Shown here in pieces: positions 1-8,546 of a DNA stretch of 13,886 nt. A program made the position numbers and the translations under genes. Source of the DNA: JADFUS01 sp036653215 (GTDB lineage: Bacteria > Bacteroidota > Bacteroidia > Bacteroidales > Rikenellaceae); assembly GCA_036653215.1 (NCBI GenBank), contig JAVVUK010000039.1:1-13886 (forward strand), read 5' to 3'. The notes under the pieces were generated by a model. It was not told the DNA's origin. It ran no database searches and was given only the letters and a program-made list of their open reading frames with translations. How positions within the stretch are numbered: position 1 is the first letter of the stretch; every line of letters starts with the position of its first letter.

Positions 1-266
1 ATACGTGACTTCTCCAAGCCTCCTTGATCGGGATGGCATAAGTTTATGAGATAGCTGTCATGTGGTAATATAGTGTTTGGGGTAAAGCCATATTGAAGAC
101 ATCTCTCTTTGAATAAAAGAATAGACTCTTCGGTAAGAGGCTTGGCAGCCCATTGTCTTTGGTTCTTGGTAAATAGAGCAAAGGCGTTTGCTCCTATGTT
201 ATTTGCATTTACAGGGGCGTTTTCTATACCCCCAGAGCTGCTTACGTGTGCACCGAAATATTTCAT
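1..266 (-). CDS. nfo: Endonuclease IV (AP endonuclease), N-terminal part, cut by window edge
   Basis: Only the first 88 codons are present; the gene continues past the left edge. The translation begins MKYFGAHVSSSGG, followed by FALFTKNQRQW near residues 29-39 and LPHDSYLINL near 67-76. These are hallmark segments of endonuclease IV, the zinc-dependent TIM-barrel enzyme that incises DNA at abasic sites in base excision repair. His69 in LPHD falls exactly where the Escherichia coli enzyme has a zinc ligand. The ATG at 266-264 matches the usual family start and lies 3 bases after the stop of the upstream beta-barrel gene, so it is probably the last visible gene of that operon. One small oddity is LINLCHP where the family usually has LINLGHP. 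The family assignment is firm; whether the rest of the gene is intact cannot be seen. Confidence 0.95.
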   Translation of the reverse strand, partial: MKYFGAHVSSSGGIENAPVNANNIGANAFALFTKNQRQWAAKPLTEESILLFKERCLQYGFTPNTILPHDSYLINLCHPDQGGLEKSR

Positions 267-269
267 AAA

Positions 270-878
270 TTATAATATAAAAAATCCTACACTAATCCAG
301 ACGCTTCTATCTTTGGCTGTGTTTGCGACATTGGTTCCATCGACCATGATAGTATGGTTTGTTGATGCCCATTTGCCGTTATAACTCACGTCTATGGTTA
401 TCTTTTTCGCTATATCAAACCCGACACCCACTTGGTATCCAAATTTGTTATAGTCTCTTTTGTTATCTATTTCTGTGTTACAATCCATACTCTTCATCTC
501 ATGTTTTGCAAGGTCGAAAGAGAAGGTGGGACCTGCATAAACCCTAAAGAAGGAGGCTTGAAGCCCTGCAACAATAGGGACTTCAATAGCGTGATACGAA
601 TATTTGACGTATCCACCATCGGTCACGTTAAATTTGTAGTTTGTATTGTTGTAAAGAGCATCCCCTTGAATATAAAACATAGGCATCAACTTTACCTTTA
701 GGGCAACACCAGCATGAAAACCCATAGGATTGTGATGTGAGGTGAGTAGGTCATGGTGACTATAACTCATATCCGACACATTAAAACTTGTACCTGCCTT
801 GACGGACAATTTGATTTGTCCTTGAGCTGCCGAGCCTATCAACAACAGCAATGTCATTAAAAGAATTTTCTTCATCAT
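270..878 (-). CDS. Small outer-membrane beta-barrel protein (PorT/OMP_b-brl type)
   Basis: This 202-residue protein starts with a clear signal peptide: MMKK, a hydrophobic stretch to about residue 17, then SAAQG with likely cleavage before Gln21. The mature part is an alternation of short amphipathic strands rich in Tyr, Phe and Gly, for example VPIVAGLQASFFRVYAGPT and QVGVGFDIAKKITIDVSYNG. It ends in VSVGFFIL, with aromatic residues close to the C-terminus as in many outer-membrane barrels. Size and pattern fit the eight-stranded porin-like/PorT-like proteins common in Bacteroidota; the specific role is unknown. Two consecutive ATGs (878 and 875) are possible starts. The first overlaps the stop of the ureohydrolase gene by 4 bases (ATGA), suggesting translational coupling. 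nfo follows after 3 bases. Confidence 0.8.
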   Translation of the reverse strand: MMKKILLMTLLLLIGSAAQGQIKLSVKAGTSFNVSDMSYSHHDLLTSHHNPMGFHAGVALKVKLMPMFYIQGDALYNNTNYKFNVTDGGYVKYSYHAIEVPIVAGLQASFFRVYAGPTFSFDLAKHEMKSMDCNTEIDNKRDYNKFGYQVGVGFDIAKKITIDVSYNGKWASTNHTIMVDGTNVANTAKDRSVWISVGFFIL

Positions 879-1903
879 TTCTCAAGTGTTAACAGTGAAA
901 GTTTATATAATAATCGTGCTCCTATATTAGCATCTATACTATCCGGCTTGTGTCCAACAACTTCTGTTAGGTCAAACCCGACGACCTCTTTCCCTTTTTT
1001 AACTATTGACACTAAGAGATATACAAGTTCGTTATATGTCAAACCTCCGGGAACAGGGGTTCCTGTGTTTAAACAATAATAAGGACGCAGACCGTCTATA
1101 TCCATGCTTATATATACTTTTTGTGGGAGGGTGTCTATAATTTGGTCACATATCTCTTTCCATGTAGCCCCTTCAAACTTTTTATTTTGGATAGCACGGT
1201 CGAAAAAAGTGGTTATCTTTTTATTATTTTGAATAAGGTCGTTCTCCTCTTCACAGAAATCACGAATGCCGACTTGTGTCAGTTGACTTATGCCTCTGAC
1301 CTCTTTTAGCACGTTATACATTATCGAAGCGTGCGAATATGTAAATCCCTCGTAAGCCTCACGTAGATCGGCGTGTGCGTCAATGTGGAGCAATCCCATC
1401 TCGCCATGCTTCTCGGCTACCGCCTTTATCAAACCCAATGGAGTACTGTGGTCACCACCAACTAAAGCCACCTTCTTGCCGTTATCGAGATGCTCTTTAG
1501 CGGTATCATAAATAGCCTTATTCATCTGACGGCTTGCCTCGTTTGTATGTTCAAGAGCCTTTGCTATTGACCATTCAGTAGGAGCTATACCCATCTCAAG
1601 ACGACTTATCACCTTTTCGGCAGAGAGACGAGTCTTTTTGCTCATCTCCAATAGATCTTCATCAAAAGGGTGTGTGGCAATTCCCTTTTCGTAATTCTTG
1701 CCAAAGTCATAGTCATATAGGTCTACTTGCAAGGAAGCGTCTAAAATAGAGTCGGGAGCTAACGCAGCACCGTCTCTATAAGATGTTGTAACATCCCAAG
1801 GGGCAGATATAATTACAAGACCACTCTCCTCAACAGAGTATGGCAGGGCAAAGTAATTTCCGTTAGGGACACAGATGTCATTAGGGTCAAATTTATTCTC
1901 CAT
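875..1903 (-). CDS. Arginase/agmatinase/formimidoylglutamase family ureohydrolase
   Basis: This 342-residue enzyme carries all manganese-binding motifs of the ureohydrolase superfamily: GGDHS (His152), DAHADLR (Asp175, His177, Asp179) and SMDIDGLRP (Asp268, Asp270). Downstream are TGTPVPGGLTY near 280-290 and DLTEV with Glu314, also typical of the active site. These enzymes hydrolyse a guanidino or formimino group, as in agmatine to putrescine plus urea or arginine to ornithine plus urea. An intact metal site argues that the protein is active, but the substrate cannot be decided from sequence alone. The N-terminal 80 residues look like the longer agmatinase-like branch rather than classic arginase. 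It starts 13 bases after the lepA stop and overlaps the beta-barrel gene by 4 bases, so it is very probably cotranscribed with both. Confidence 0.88.
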   Translation of the reverse strand: MENKFDPNDICVPNGNYFALPYSVEESGLVIISAPWDVTTSYRDGAALAPDSILDASLQVDLYDYDFGKNYEKGIATHPFDEDLLEMSKKTRLSAEKVISRLEMGIAPTEWSIAKALEHTNEASRQMNKAIYDTAKEHLDNGKKVALVGGDHSTPLGLIKAVAEKHGEMGLLHIDAHADLREAYEGFTYSHASIMYNVLKEVRGISQLTQVGIRDFCEEENDLIQNNKKITTFFDRAIQNKKFEGATWKEICDQIIDTLPQKVYISMDIDGLRPYYCLNTGTPVPGGLTYNELVYLLVSIVKKGKEVVGFDLTEVVGHKPDSIDANIGARLLYKLSLLTLEK

Positions 1904-1916
1904 ATATTTGTTAATC

Positions 1917-3704
1917 TTAATCTAACTTTAGCACAGCCATAAACGCCGATTGAGGGACTTCCACGTTTCCTACTTGACGCATACGTTTTTTGCCTTTTTT
2001 CTGTTTCTCAAGCAATTTGCGCTTACGTGATATGTCGCCACCATAACATTTTGCTGTTACGTCTTTACGAACCGCCTTTACTGTTTCACGTGCTATAATT
2101 TTTGCTCCTATGGCGGCTTGTATCGCTATATCAAACTGTTGGCGTGGTATAAGTTCTTTCAATTTCTCGCACATCTTACGTCCAAAGTCGTAAGCGTTGT
2201 CTTTATGTGTGAGAGAAGAGAGCGCATCCACAGGTTCCCCATTTAGGAGAATATCCAATTTTGAAAGTTCAGCCTTTTCGCTTCCTATGCGGTGATAGTC
2301 GAAAGAGGCATATCCTTTAGATATGCTTTTTAATTTATCATAAAAGTTAAAGACTATCTCGGCAAGCGGCATATGAAAAACAACCTCCACACGGTCGGTG
2401 GTTAGGAATGTTTGGTTTTTCAAAAGCCCTCTTTTGTCGATACATAGTTTCATTACAGATCCTAAAAACTCACTTTTGGTAATTATCTGAGCCGAGATAT
2501 AAGGCTCTTCGATATATTTTATGAGCGTTGGTTCGGGCATCCCAGATGGGTTGTGAACATCGACGACTTCTCCTTTTGTGGTATGAACAACATACGACAC
2601 GTTAGGCACAGTAGTTATAACGTCCATGTTAAATTCACGATAGAGCCTCTCTTGGACAATTTCCATATGTAGAAGCCCCAAGAAACCACATCTAAATCCA
2701 AACCCTAAGGCAAGAGAAGACTCAGGTTCAAAAGTTAAAGAAGCATCGTTGAGACGTAGCTTTTCAAGTGAAGAACGCAAATCTTCATATTCGTCGCTAT
2801 CCACAGGATAAACCCCAGCGAAGACCATAGGTTTTACATCTTCAAACCCTGCAATTCCAGTTTTACATGGGTTGTCGGCAACGGTAATTGTATCGCCGAC
2901 TTTTATGTCGAATGAGTTTTTGACACCCGAAATTATATATCCTACATCGCCAGTAAGGACTTCTTTCTTAGGTAACATATTCATCTTCAACACTCCGACC
3001 TCATCGGCAGTATATTCGATCCCAGTGTTGAAAAAACGAACTTTGTCTCCTTGTTTTATCTTACCGCTCATTATGCGGTAATAGGCAATTATGCCTCTAA
3101 AAGAGTTAAATATCGAGTCAAAAATAAGAGCTTGCAGTGGAGCATCTTCGTCGCCATTTGGGGCTGGGATACGCTCTATTATAGCATCAAGAATAGCATC
3201 GACACCAATTCCTGTTTTCCCTGAAGCCAACAATATTTCGTCTCTTTTACATCCTATAAGATCAACGATTTGGTCTGTAACCTCGTCGATCATTGCCGCT
3301 GGCATATCTATTTTGTTGATTACAGGAATTATCGCAAGGTCATGTTCCATAGCGAGGTATAGGTTCGAAATTGTCTGTGCCTGAATGCCTTGTGTCGCAT
3401 CGACAATAAGAAGAGCCCCCTCACATGAGGCTATGGCACGTGAGACCTCATATGAGAAATCGACGTGTCCCGGAGTATCAATAAGGTTTAGAGTATATTT
3501 CTCTCCATTTTTAATAAAATCCATCTGTATAGCATGGCTCTTAATGGTAATCCCCTTCTCCCTCTCAAGATCCATACTATCCAATACTTGGGCTTGCTTC
3601 TCACGCTCGGTTATTGTTGCTGTTGAGTCGAGAAGTCGGTCGGCAAGGGTGCTTTTACCGTGATCTATGTGTGCTATTATGCAGAAGTTTCTTATGTTTT
3701 TCAT
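1917..3704 (-). CDS. lepA: Elongation factor 4 (LepA), ribosome-associated GTPase
   Basis: This 595-residue translational GTPase has AHIDHGKST (G1), a G2 Thr in KGITIKS, DTPGHVDF (G3) and NKID (G4) in the first 135 residues. The EF4-specific C-terminal domain follows and ends with RKRKLLEKQKKGKKRMRQ and VGNVEVPQSAFMAVLKLD. LepA binds ribosomes, acts in initiation/elongation quality, and matters most under ionic or pH stress. The length is that of the intact family. I choose the ATG at 3704 (MKNIRNFCIIAHIDHG). One in-frame codon upstream, at 3707, is a TTG that would add a single residue and is not needed. The gene lies 47 bases after the antiporter stop and 13 bases before the ureohydrolase start, with no terminator seen in either gap, so an operon is likely. 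Confidence 0.97.
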   Translation of the reverse strand: MKNIRNFCIIAHIDHGKSTLADRLLDSTATITEREKQAQVLDSMDLEREKGITIKSHAIQMDFIKNGEKYTLNLIDTPGHVDFSYEVSRAIASCEGALLIVDATQGIQAQTISNLYLAMEHDLAIIPVINKIDMPAAMIDEVTDQIVDLIGCKRDEILLASGKTGIGVDAILDAIIERIPAPNGDEDAPLQALIFDSIFNSFRGIIAYYRIMSGKIKQGDKVRFFNTGIEYTADEVGVLKMNMLPKKEVLTGDVGYIISGVKNSFDIKVGDTITVADNPCKTGIAGFEDVKPMVFAGVYPVDSDEYEDLRSSLEKLRLNDASLTFEPESSLALGFGFRCGFLGLLHMEIVQERLYREFNMDVITTVPNVSYVVHTTKGEVVDVHNPSGMPEPTLIKYIEEPYISAQIITKSEFLGSVMKLCIDKRGLLKNQTFLTTDRVEVVFHMPLAEIVFNFYDKLKSISKGYASFDYHRIGSEKAELSKLDILLNGEPVDALSSLTHKDNAYDFGRKMCEKLKELIPRQQFDIAIQAAIGAKIIARETVKAVRKDVTAKCYGGDISRKRKLLEKQKKGKKRMRQVGNVEVPQSAFMAVLKLD

Positions 3705-3720
3705 CAATTATTATTGTGCT

Positions 3721-3744
3721 GTGAGGTGGTTTAATAGTCCTCAC
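3721..3744 (-). promoter_or_regulatory. Inverted repeat in the lepA leader
   Basis: GTGAGG (3721-3726) and CCTCAC (3739-3744) form a perfect 6-bp stem with a 12-base loop, in the short gap between the antiporter stop and the lepA start. No run of T follows on the minus strand, so it is unlikely to be an intrinsic terminator. It could be a leader or processing hairpin in the operon mRNA, or chance. Confidence 0.25.
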
Positions 3745-3751
3745 TCTATGT

Positions 3752-4930
3752 TTATTTATTATATACTTGAAATGCTAATTTCTTTACAAAGCCGATAAAG
3801 AAGCCTGTTAATATGAGGTTTAAAACCAAAGATAGCATCGCAATGGTCATTATATATCCGCCGAGACTGTAACCTATAGATAAGACTATTATTCCTGCTC
3901 CTACTTCACCACGAGCAAACATCCCTATGGAAAGTGCAACTCTTTCTTTTAGTATACGGTCACGGTAGAAGAATATAGGAAGCATCTTGCCTATGTTTGA
4001 AAGGATGGTTACGATAATGACATTTACGATTATCATAGTCCAACTCATCTCGGCAAAACTTGCCGTTATTGTTGTTGCCTCTAACGCCGCTAAAGCGGTG
4101 TCTATTCCTATAAATTGAGGCGTTACCATACCTACAAGGAACATGAAGAAGTATGATATAAATGCTGTAAATCGAACTTCTATTTTTGAGGTGTTGTGTA
4201 TGACCTTCATCGACATACCCAACACAAAAGCAGGAAGTAGGACTTCGAGGTGTACTCCTTCTCCTTCGCCAAATATCATGCTTGTTCCCCAATACGTTAT
4301 ATTACTTAATAACACAATACAGATAGAATATATTGTTATATCCCTCCATCGTTGCGGCATAGCAAATCTATTTAGGTTGCTCCATCCATACCAAAGCAAA
4401 AATCCGATAACGACAATAATCAAGACAAGAGGTAGTTTAAAACCGATCATCATTATCTGAAGCGGGATCATAAGTAGGATAGTGTCAAGGTCGTCAAAAA
4501 TTGCAAGTACTTGGATCTTCTTATATATCCAACTGTTCTTAAGCCCTACGGCAAGCAACATCGTAAAAAGTATACCTGCCGATGTGGGAGCAGCAAAACG
4601 ACTTAAGAGCAGGTTTTCCTTCCATGCGTCCCAAGAACCGAAATATTCTGGGGGAAGAAGAAACATGAAATATATTGCAACAAGGATCCATGGTGCTGCC
4701 GCTGTTGCCATAGCAACTCCATAGTCAGTAGCATAACTTTTCAACTTGCTTTTGTCGAGTTCAAACTCTCTACCTACATTGATCATTATGAACGAAAGAC
4801 ACGTAAATAACAAAAAGTTAATTATCGGTTTTATCGTTTCAAAAGACTCAACGTTGGTAATATTTGGTATTAATTGCGAGAGAATAAGTCCTAAAATAAG
4901 ACATAGAGAGAGCAATATTACCTTTTTCAT
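3752..4930 (-). CDS. Cation:proton antiporter, CPA2/Kef-type (Na+/H+ exchanger fold)
   Basis: This 392-residue integral membrane protein has about 11-13 hydrophobic segments across its full length, beginning at residues 3-21 and 36-52. The diagnostic part lies near residues 114-155: APTSAGILFTMLL, then LAIFDDLDTI with the paired Asp146-Asp147. That matches the ion-binding DD site of the electrogenic CPA2 antiporters. The protein should exchange Na+ or K+ for H+ across the inner membrane. Short length and absence of a C-terminal RCK/TrkA-N domain distinguish it from full KefB/KefC. NhaA shares the DD site but I do not see its characteristic flanking segments, so I leave the symbol blank. The ATG at 4930 starts MKKVILLSLC. 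A strong terminator for the preceding gene ends 22 bases upstream, and no clear promoter is visible in between. Confidence 0.85.
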   Translation of the reverse strand: MKKVILLSLCLILGLILSQLIPNITNVESFETIKPIINFLLFTCLSFIMINVGREFELDKSKLKSYATDYGVAMATAAAPWILVAIYFMFLLPPEYFGSWDAWKENLLLSRFAAPTSAGILFTMLLAVGLKNSWIYKKIQVLAIFDDLDTILLMIPLQIMMIGFKLPLVLIIVVIGFLLWYGWSNLNRFAMPQRWRDITIYSICIVLLSNITYWGTSMIFGEGEGVHLEVLLPAFVLGMSMKVIHNTSKIEVRFTAFISYFFMFLVGMVTPQFIGIDTALAALEATTITASFAEMSWTMIIVNVIIVTILSNIGKMLPIFFYRDRILKERVALSIGMFARGEVGAGIIVLSIGYSLGGYIMTIAMLSLVLNLILTGFFIGFVKKLAFQVYNK

Positions 4931-4952
4931 CCGTTATCGTGGTTAGATAAGT

Positions 4953-4986
4953 AAAAACGAGGGGAGTAGATATACCACCCCCCTCG
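4953..4986 (-). terminator. Rho-independent terminator of the FKBP gene
   Basis: On the minus strand CGAGGGG (4986-4980) and CCCCTCG (4964-4958) form a perfect 7-bp GC-rich stem, immediately followed by five T (4957-4953). It lies 23 bases after the stop of the FKBP gene and before the antiporter start, so it separates those two transcription units. Confidence 0.88.
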
Positions 4987-5009
4987 ATAAAAAATGTTAC
5001 AAGAGAGGA

Positions 5010-5723
5010 TTACTTCTTTTCAGGAGCAGCCTCAATTGCAGGTTTAACATCAAGAACGTCGATGTCAAATATAAGTGTTTGGCTTCCAAGTTGACCTCTT
5101 TGTCCGTAAGCAAGCTCAGATGGGATATAAAGTTTGATTTTACCACCTTTACCTACAAGTTGCACGCCTTCAGTCCAACCTTTGATAACTCTATTTAGAG
5201 GGAATGTAGCAGGCTCACCACGTTTGATAGAAGAGTCAAACTCTTTTCCTTCGATGGTAGTACCAACATAGTTTACCACAACAGTGTCTTGTTCAGAAAT
5301 AGCTTTTACAGCTTGGTCTCCAGCATTTAGGATCTCATAATACATCCCACTTTCTGTTTTCTTAACACCGTCTTTTTTAGCAATTTCTTCAAGGAACTTT
5401 TGTCCTGCTTCTAATCTCTTTTGAGGAAGAATGACAGTCATATAGTTTCTGAAGAAGTCTCTTGCAGCACTAATGTCATATTTATCAAGAGAGTCAAGCT
5501 CGCTATCACTTGCTGTAAGAACTTTTTGAATAGCGTTATAGACTTTTTGGTTGTCTACTTCTATGCCATCCATAGATCTTAGTTGTTGACCCATCATAAG
5601 ACCTATTGCGTTTGATAGAGAATCGGTCTCTGTTTTTAAAGATTTATTACCTGAAACTACTCGGTTAGAACAAGATGTGATGGCTCCGACCAAGATTAAA
5701 GATAAGATGATTAATTTTTTCAT
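5010..5723 (-). CDS. Lipoprotein FKBP-type peptidyl-prolyl cis-trans isomerase
   Basis: This 237-residue protein begins with a lipoprotein signal (MKKLIILSLILVGAITSC). Cys18 is the likely lipidated residue, so it should act in the periplasm attached to a membrane. Residues about 30-125 form the helical dimerisation domain of FkpA/Mip-type enzymes, with the family phrase LSNAIGLMMGQQL. Residues about 126-228 are the FKBP catalytic domain. Residues lining the proline pocket are present: Tyr152 in VNYVG, Phe162-Asp163 in EFDSS, Val179-Ile180 and Trp183 in VIKGWTEG, Tyr206 in IPSELAYG and Phe219. It should catalyse prolyl isomerisation and assist folding of envelope proteins. It is a single-gene unit with a perfect promoter upstream and a terminator downstream. 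A short Ala/Glu/Pro/Lys tail closes the protein. Confidence 0.93.
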   Translation of the reverse strand: MKKLIILSLILVGAITSCSNRVVSGNKSLKTETDSLSNAIGLMMGQQLRSMDGIEVDNQKVYNAIQKVLTASDSELDSLDKYDISAARDFFRNYMTVILPQKRLEAGQKFLEEIAKKDGVKKTESGMYYEILNAGDQAVKAISEQDTVVVNYVGTTIEGKEFDSSIKRGEPATFPLNRVIKGWTEGVQLVGKGGKIKLYIPSELAYGQRGQLGSQTLIFDIDVLDVKPAIEAAPEKK

Positions 5724-5784
5724 TGTTTTATTTTTCGTTTTTTAGTTTAATTATTCTCTTTTTTATGTTTGAAAATCAACGCCA

Positions 5785-5815
5785 CAAAGATAATAAAATT
5801 GTATCTAAAAGCAAA
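5785..5815 (-). promoter_or_regulatory. Bacteroidota-type promoter of the FKBP gene
   Basis: On the minus strand TTTG (5815-5812) is followed by exactly 19 bases and then TATCTTTG (5792-5785), a perfect match to the TTTG / TAnnTTTG promoter of Bacteroidota. Transcription should start near 5778, giving a leader of roughly 55 bases before the ATG at 5723. Confidence 0.85.
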
Positions 5816-5859
5816 TTTTTTTACTCCCCTCTGCAAATAGTATGCAAAAAGAGCTTAAC

Positions 5860-7818
5860 CTATTTACTGTCTTGCAGTTCACGTAGTTTTGTGTATGCCT
5901 CTGTGAGCCCTAATTCTCCTGCTCGGCTGATGTCTAAATATCCTTTACGACTATCTTTTAAATAGAGCTGTATGAGACCTCTGTTGTAATATGCCTCTGC
6001 AAATTGGTGATCTATCTCTATCGCTTTGTTATATGCGTCAATAGCCTGAGGCATCTCTCCCGATAGGCACAGTAAGTTCCCTTTGTTATAATAGAAATAA
6101 GAGACATATGGATTTATGCTTATGGCATAATCTATATCTTCCAAAGGTTCTTTAAAGTCAAAGGTGCGTTTAGCTCTTTCAAGACTCTTTGTGCGGTCTT
6201 TTCCTATTACCAAAGTCTGCTCTTTGCCCTCAAGGCTCGATATAAACTCTATCATCTCACATCTTACGCTGCTACGATTGAAATATAAAAACGAGTTATA
6301 GCTGTTGTCGGCAATGGCTCTGTTATATTCGTTAATAGAGTTTGTATATTGTCTTAGCGAATATTCACGCACCCCAATTATGAAATCTGAGACCCAACTT
6401 TTGGGCATCTCTCGGCTGCTTCTTCGGTAATAAGAGGTGTCAGCAGTAATATTTTCTTTTCTGTTTGTGATACGTAATCGTGGGATACCTATCTCTTTAA
6501 CAAACGACAATACATCTTTATTTTCATAAAGCTCTCTTTTTTGAAGAGAATCGGTAGATATGGCAAACCTATATAAAGGCAATAGTTTGATGTCTATGTT
6601 TTTATTTTTTACGTTATCGTCAGTCTTAAAGTCTTTAGAATCGAACGAGAGCAGCGTGTTAAGCACCTTACTCGTATCTGCATATTGGGTGAATTTATCG
6701 TCACTGTCATTATTTTTATAACGACTCTTATATTCTTTTATCTTTTTGTTAGCTGTGGCATAATCACTCTCTGCACCACGCTTATCACCCAATAAAAGGC
6801 GTGTTTGTGAGCGGTTTAGATAGGCATTTGCAAAGTCCGGATATAGGGTTATTGCTTTTGAGAAGTCGGCAAAGGCATTTTCAAGGTCTCCCAATTTCAT
6901 GTTTAGTCCACCACGGTTATAGTAGACAAGCACGTTAGAAGGCGAATATCGTGCTACCATGTTATAATCCTCAAGAGCCTTGTTGTAATCTCCAATTTGT
7001 GAACGTAAGAGAGCCCTGTTAAAATAGGTTAATGCGTTTGTAGAGTCTTTTGCCAAGATGGTAGAAAAGTCATCTATCGACTTTAGTGGTTGATCGGAAT
7101 ATGCGTAAACAAGGGCTCTATTAAAATAAGCACCTAAGTTTTTATTATCATATTTTATGGCGTTATCAAGGTCATCGGTGGCTTTTCCATATTCTCCTTT
7201 AAGCATAAATAAGTTCCCTCGACGCACATATCCGTCACTATATCGTGGGGCTACTTTGATAGCTTCGTTATAGTTTTCTAAGGCATTCACAGTATCTTGA
7301 AGCATCAAATATGCGGTCCCTCGATTTATGATAGCATCTTCCGATTTAGGGGAGTGACGGATATAAGAGTCAAAATCTTTAATTGCGTCTTTAAATTGCT
7401 GGTTCAGCAATAACGTTACGCCACGACTATAATAGGTATCATAAAAGTCGGGTCTTATGGTCAATGCTTTTTGAAAGTCTCCTAAGGCATCGTTATAATT
7501 CCCCATTATCGAGCGTGTGATAGCCCTGTATTGATAGGCATCCACATATACCGGATTTACACGAATGGCATTTGTGAAATCGTTCTCCGCACCCATAATG
7601 TCGTTAAGGTTATATTTTGCAATAGCACGCAAAAAATAAGCCTCTTGACTTAGAGTATCGGTATCTATGAGTGTGGTTAATAGGTTTATAGCTTGGTAAT
7701 AGTTTTTGCTAACTATGGCATTTTGACCCATATAATAGATATATCTCTTGTTATATTGTGCAAAAAGAGAATATGACACTAATATTAGAAGAACAGATAT
7801 TCTTATAGCTTTTCTCAT
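5860..7818 (-). CDS. Secreted multi-TPR protein encoded with a two-component system
   Basis: This 652-residue protein has an N-terminal signal peptide (MRKAIRISVLLILVSYSLFAQ, cleavage probably near residue 20), so it should be periplasmic or surface-exposed. Residues about 22-375 are about ten consecutive 34-residue tetratricopeptide repeats, recognisable by units such as YYNRGGLNMKLGDLENAFAD and a Pro near each repeat end. A less regular linker of roughly 100 residues follows, then three or four more TPRs (about 475-640), including YYNKGNLLCLSGEMPQAIDA. TPR arrays are protein-binding scaffolds; no enzymatic domain is visible. The start codon overlaps the response-regulator stop by 4 bases (ATGA), so translation is probably coupled. 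It may be an accessory or output protein of the kinase/regulator pair, but that is inference. Confidence 0.85.
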   Translation of the reverse strand: MRKAIRISVLLILVSYSLFAQYNKRYIYYMGQNAIVSKNYYQAINLLTTLIDTDTLSQEAYFLRAIAKYNLNDIMGAENDFTNAIRVNPVYVDAYQYRAITRSIMGNYNDALGDFQKALTIRPDFYDTYYSRGVTLLLNQQFKDAIKDFDSYIRHSPKSEDAIINRGTAYLMLQDTVNALENYNEAIKVAPRYSDGYVRRGNLFMLKGEYGKATDDLDNAIKYDNKNLGAYFNRALVYAYSDQPLKSIDDFSTILAKDSTNALTYFNRALLRSQIGDYNKALEDYNMVARYSPSNVLVYYNRGGLNMKLGDLENAFADFSKAITLYPDFANAYLNRSQTRLLLGDKRGAESDYATANKKIKEYKSRYKNNDSDDKFTQYADTSKVLNTLLSFDSKDFKTDDNVKNKNIDIKLLPLYRFAISTDSLQKRELYENKDVLSFVKEIGIPRLRITNRKENITADTSYYRRSSREMPKSWVSDFIIGVREYSLRQYTNSINEYNRAIADNSYNSFLYFNRSSVRCEMIEFISSLEGKEQTLVIGKDRTKSLERAKRTFDFKEPLEDIDYAISINPYVSYFYYNKGNLLCLSGEMPQAIDAYNKAIEIDHQFAEAYYNRGLIQLYLKDSRKGYLDISRAGELGLTEAYTKLRELQDSK

Positions 7819-8546
7819 ACCTTAAATCTGTCTAAAAGAGCCCCTCGATAATTCTTACCAATAGGGATAGGATGTTGATTTATGATCACACTATTCGACT
7901 CTACAATTTCAATTTGAGAGATGGCGACGATATACGATTTATGTATGCGTGCAAAAAGGTTTGAGGGAAGCTCCTCCTCTAATTTTTTAAGAGAGTAATA
8001 TGCTGTTATGCGTCGTTGTGGGGTGTGGAAAGTTACATATTCACGTTGTCCTTCAATATAAAGTAGATCTGCATAATATACTTTATATATGCGATGATCT
8101 GCGTGGATGATGATATGATCGTCTTTGTTATTTTCAACTTCGGTTGTAGGCTCTATGTTTTTAAGAGCTGCGGCAGAGAGGATTTTGTCTGTCGCCTTAG
8201 AGATAGCTTGAAAAAAACGATTAAAGGCAATTGGCTTTAAGAGATAATCTACCACGTTAAGCTCAAACCCTTCTAACGCATATTCCGAATATGCCGTCGT
8301 GAATATCACCTCTGGCCTCTGTTGCATCGAACGAGCAAACTCTAAGCCCGATATTTCAGGCATATGGATGTCAAGCAGGATAATATCTATATCCACCTCT
8401 TGCATAATCGCCTTTGCCGCAATGGCATCACGCACAGCAGCTACAAGACTAAGATTTGGCACCTTATCCACATATAGAGCCAGCAGCTTACGTGCTTGAA
8501 GCTCATCGTCTACTATAAGCACTTTGTATGTCTTTACATTAGGCAT
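7815..8546 (-). CDS. LytTR-family response regulator
   Basis: This 243-residue protein has an N-terminal receiver domain (about residues 6-125) with the acidic pair in IVDDE and phospho-acceptor Asp59 in LLDIHMPEISG. The conserved Thr lies in FTTAYSEYA and Lys104 in YLLKPI. The C-terminal part, about residues 140-243, is a LytTR DNA-binding domain, seen in HADHRIYKVYYADLLYIEGQ, ILYIEG-like spacing, and RIHKSYIVA near 210. It should bind DNA, classically as direct repeats, when phosphorylated by the kinase encoded just upstream. Its ATG overlaps the end of the kinase gene by 8 bases and its TGA overlaps the TPR gene start by 4 bases, so all three are surely one operon. Confidence 0.95.
   Translation of the reverse strand: MPNVKTYKVLIVDDELQARKLLALYVDKVPNLSLVAAVRDAIAAKAIMQEVDIDIILLDIHMPEISGLEFARSMQQRPEVIFTTAYSEYALEGFELNVVDYLLKPIAFNRFFQAISKATDKILSAAALKNIEPTTEVENNKDDHIIIHADHRIYKVYYADLLYIEGQREYVTFHTPQRRITAYYSLKKLEEELPSNLFARIHKSYIVAISQIEIVESNSVIINQHPIPIGKNYRGALLDRFKV

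Noticed and set aside
109..384. Plus-strand 91-residue reading frame
   Set aside because: It lies antisense to nfo and the beta-barrel gene, both of which are well supported; the translation has no recognisable family.
3705..3707. TTG one codon upstream of lepA as the start
   Set aside because: It adds a single Met before the standard N-terminus MKNIRNF; the ATG at 3704 fits the family exactly.
3960..4460. Reading frames on both strands inside the antiporter gene
   Set aside because: They are out-of-frame shadows of a clear membrane transporter and have low-complexity translations.
5860..7818. Possible tandem DNA repeat in the TPR gene
   Set aside because: The periodicity is in the protein (34 residues); the DNA of the units is diverged, so it is not a recent tandem duplication.
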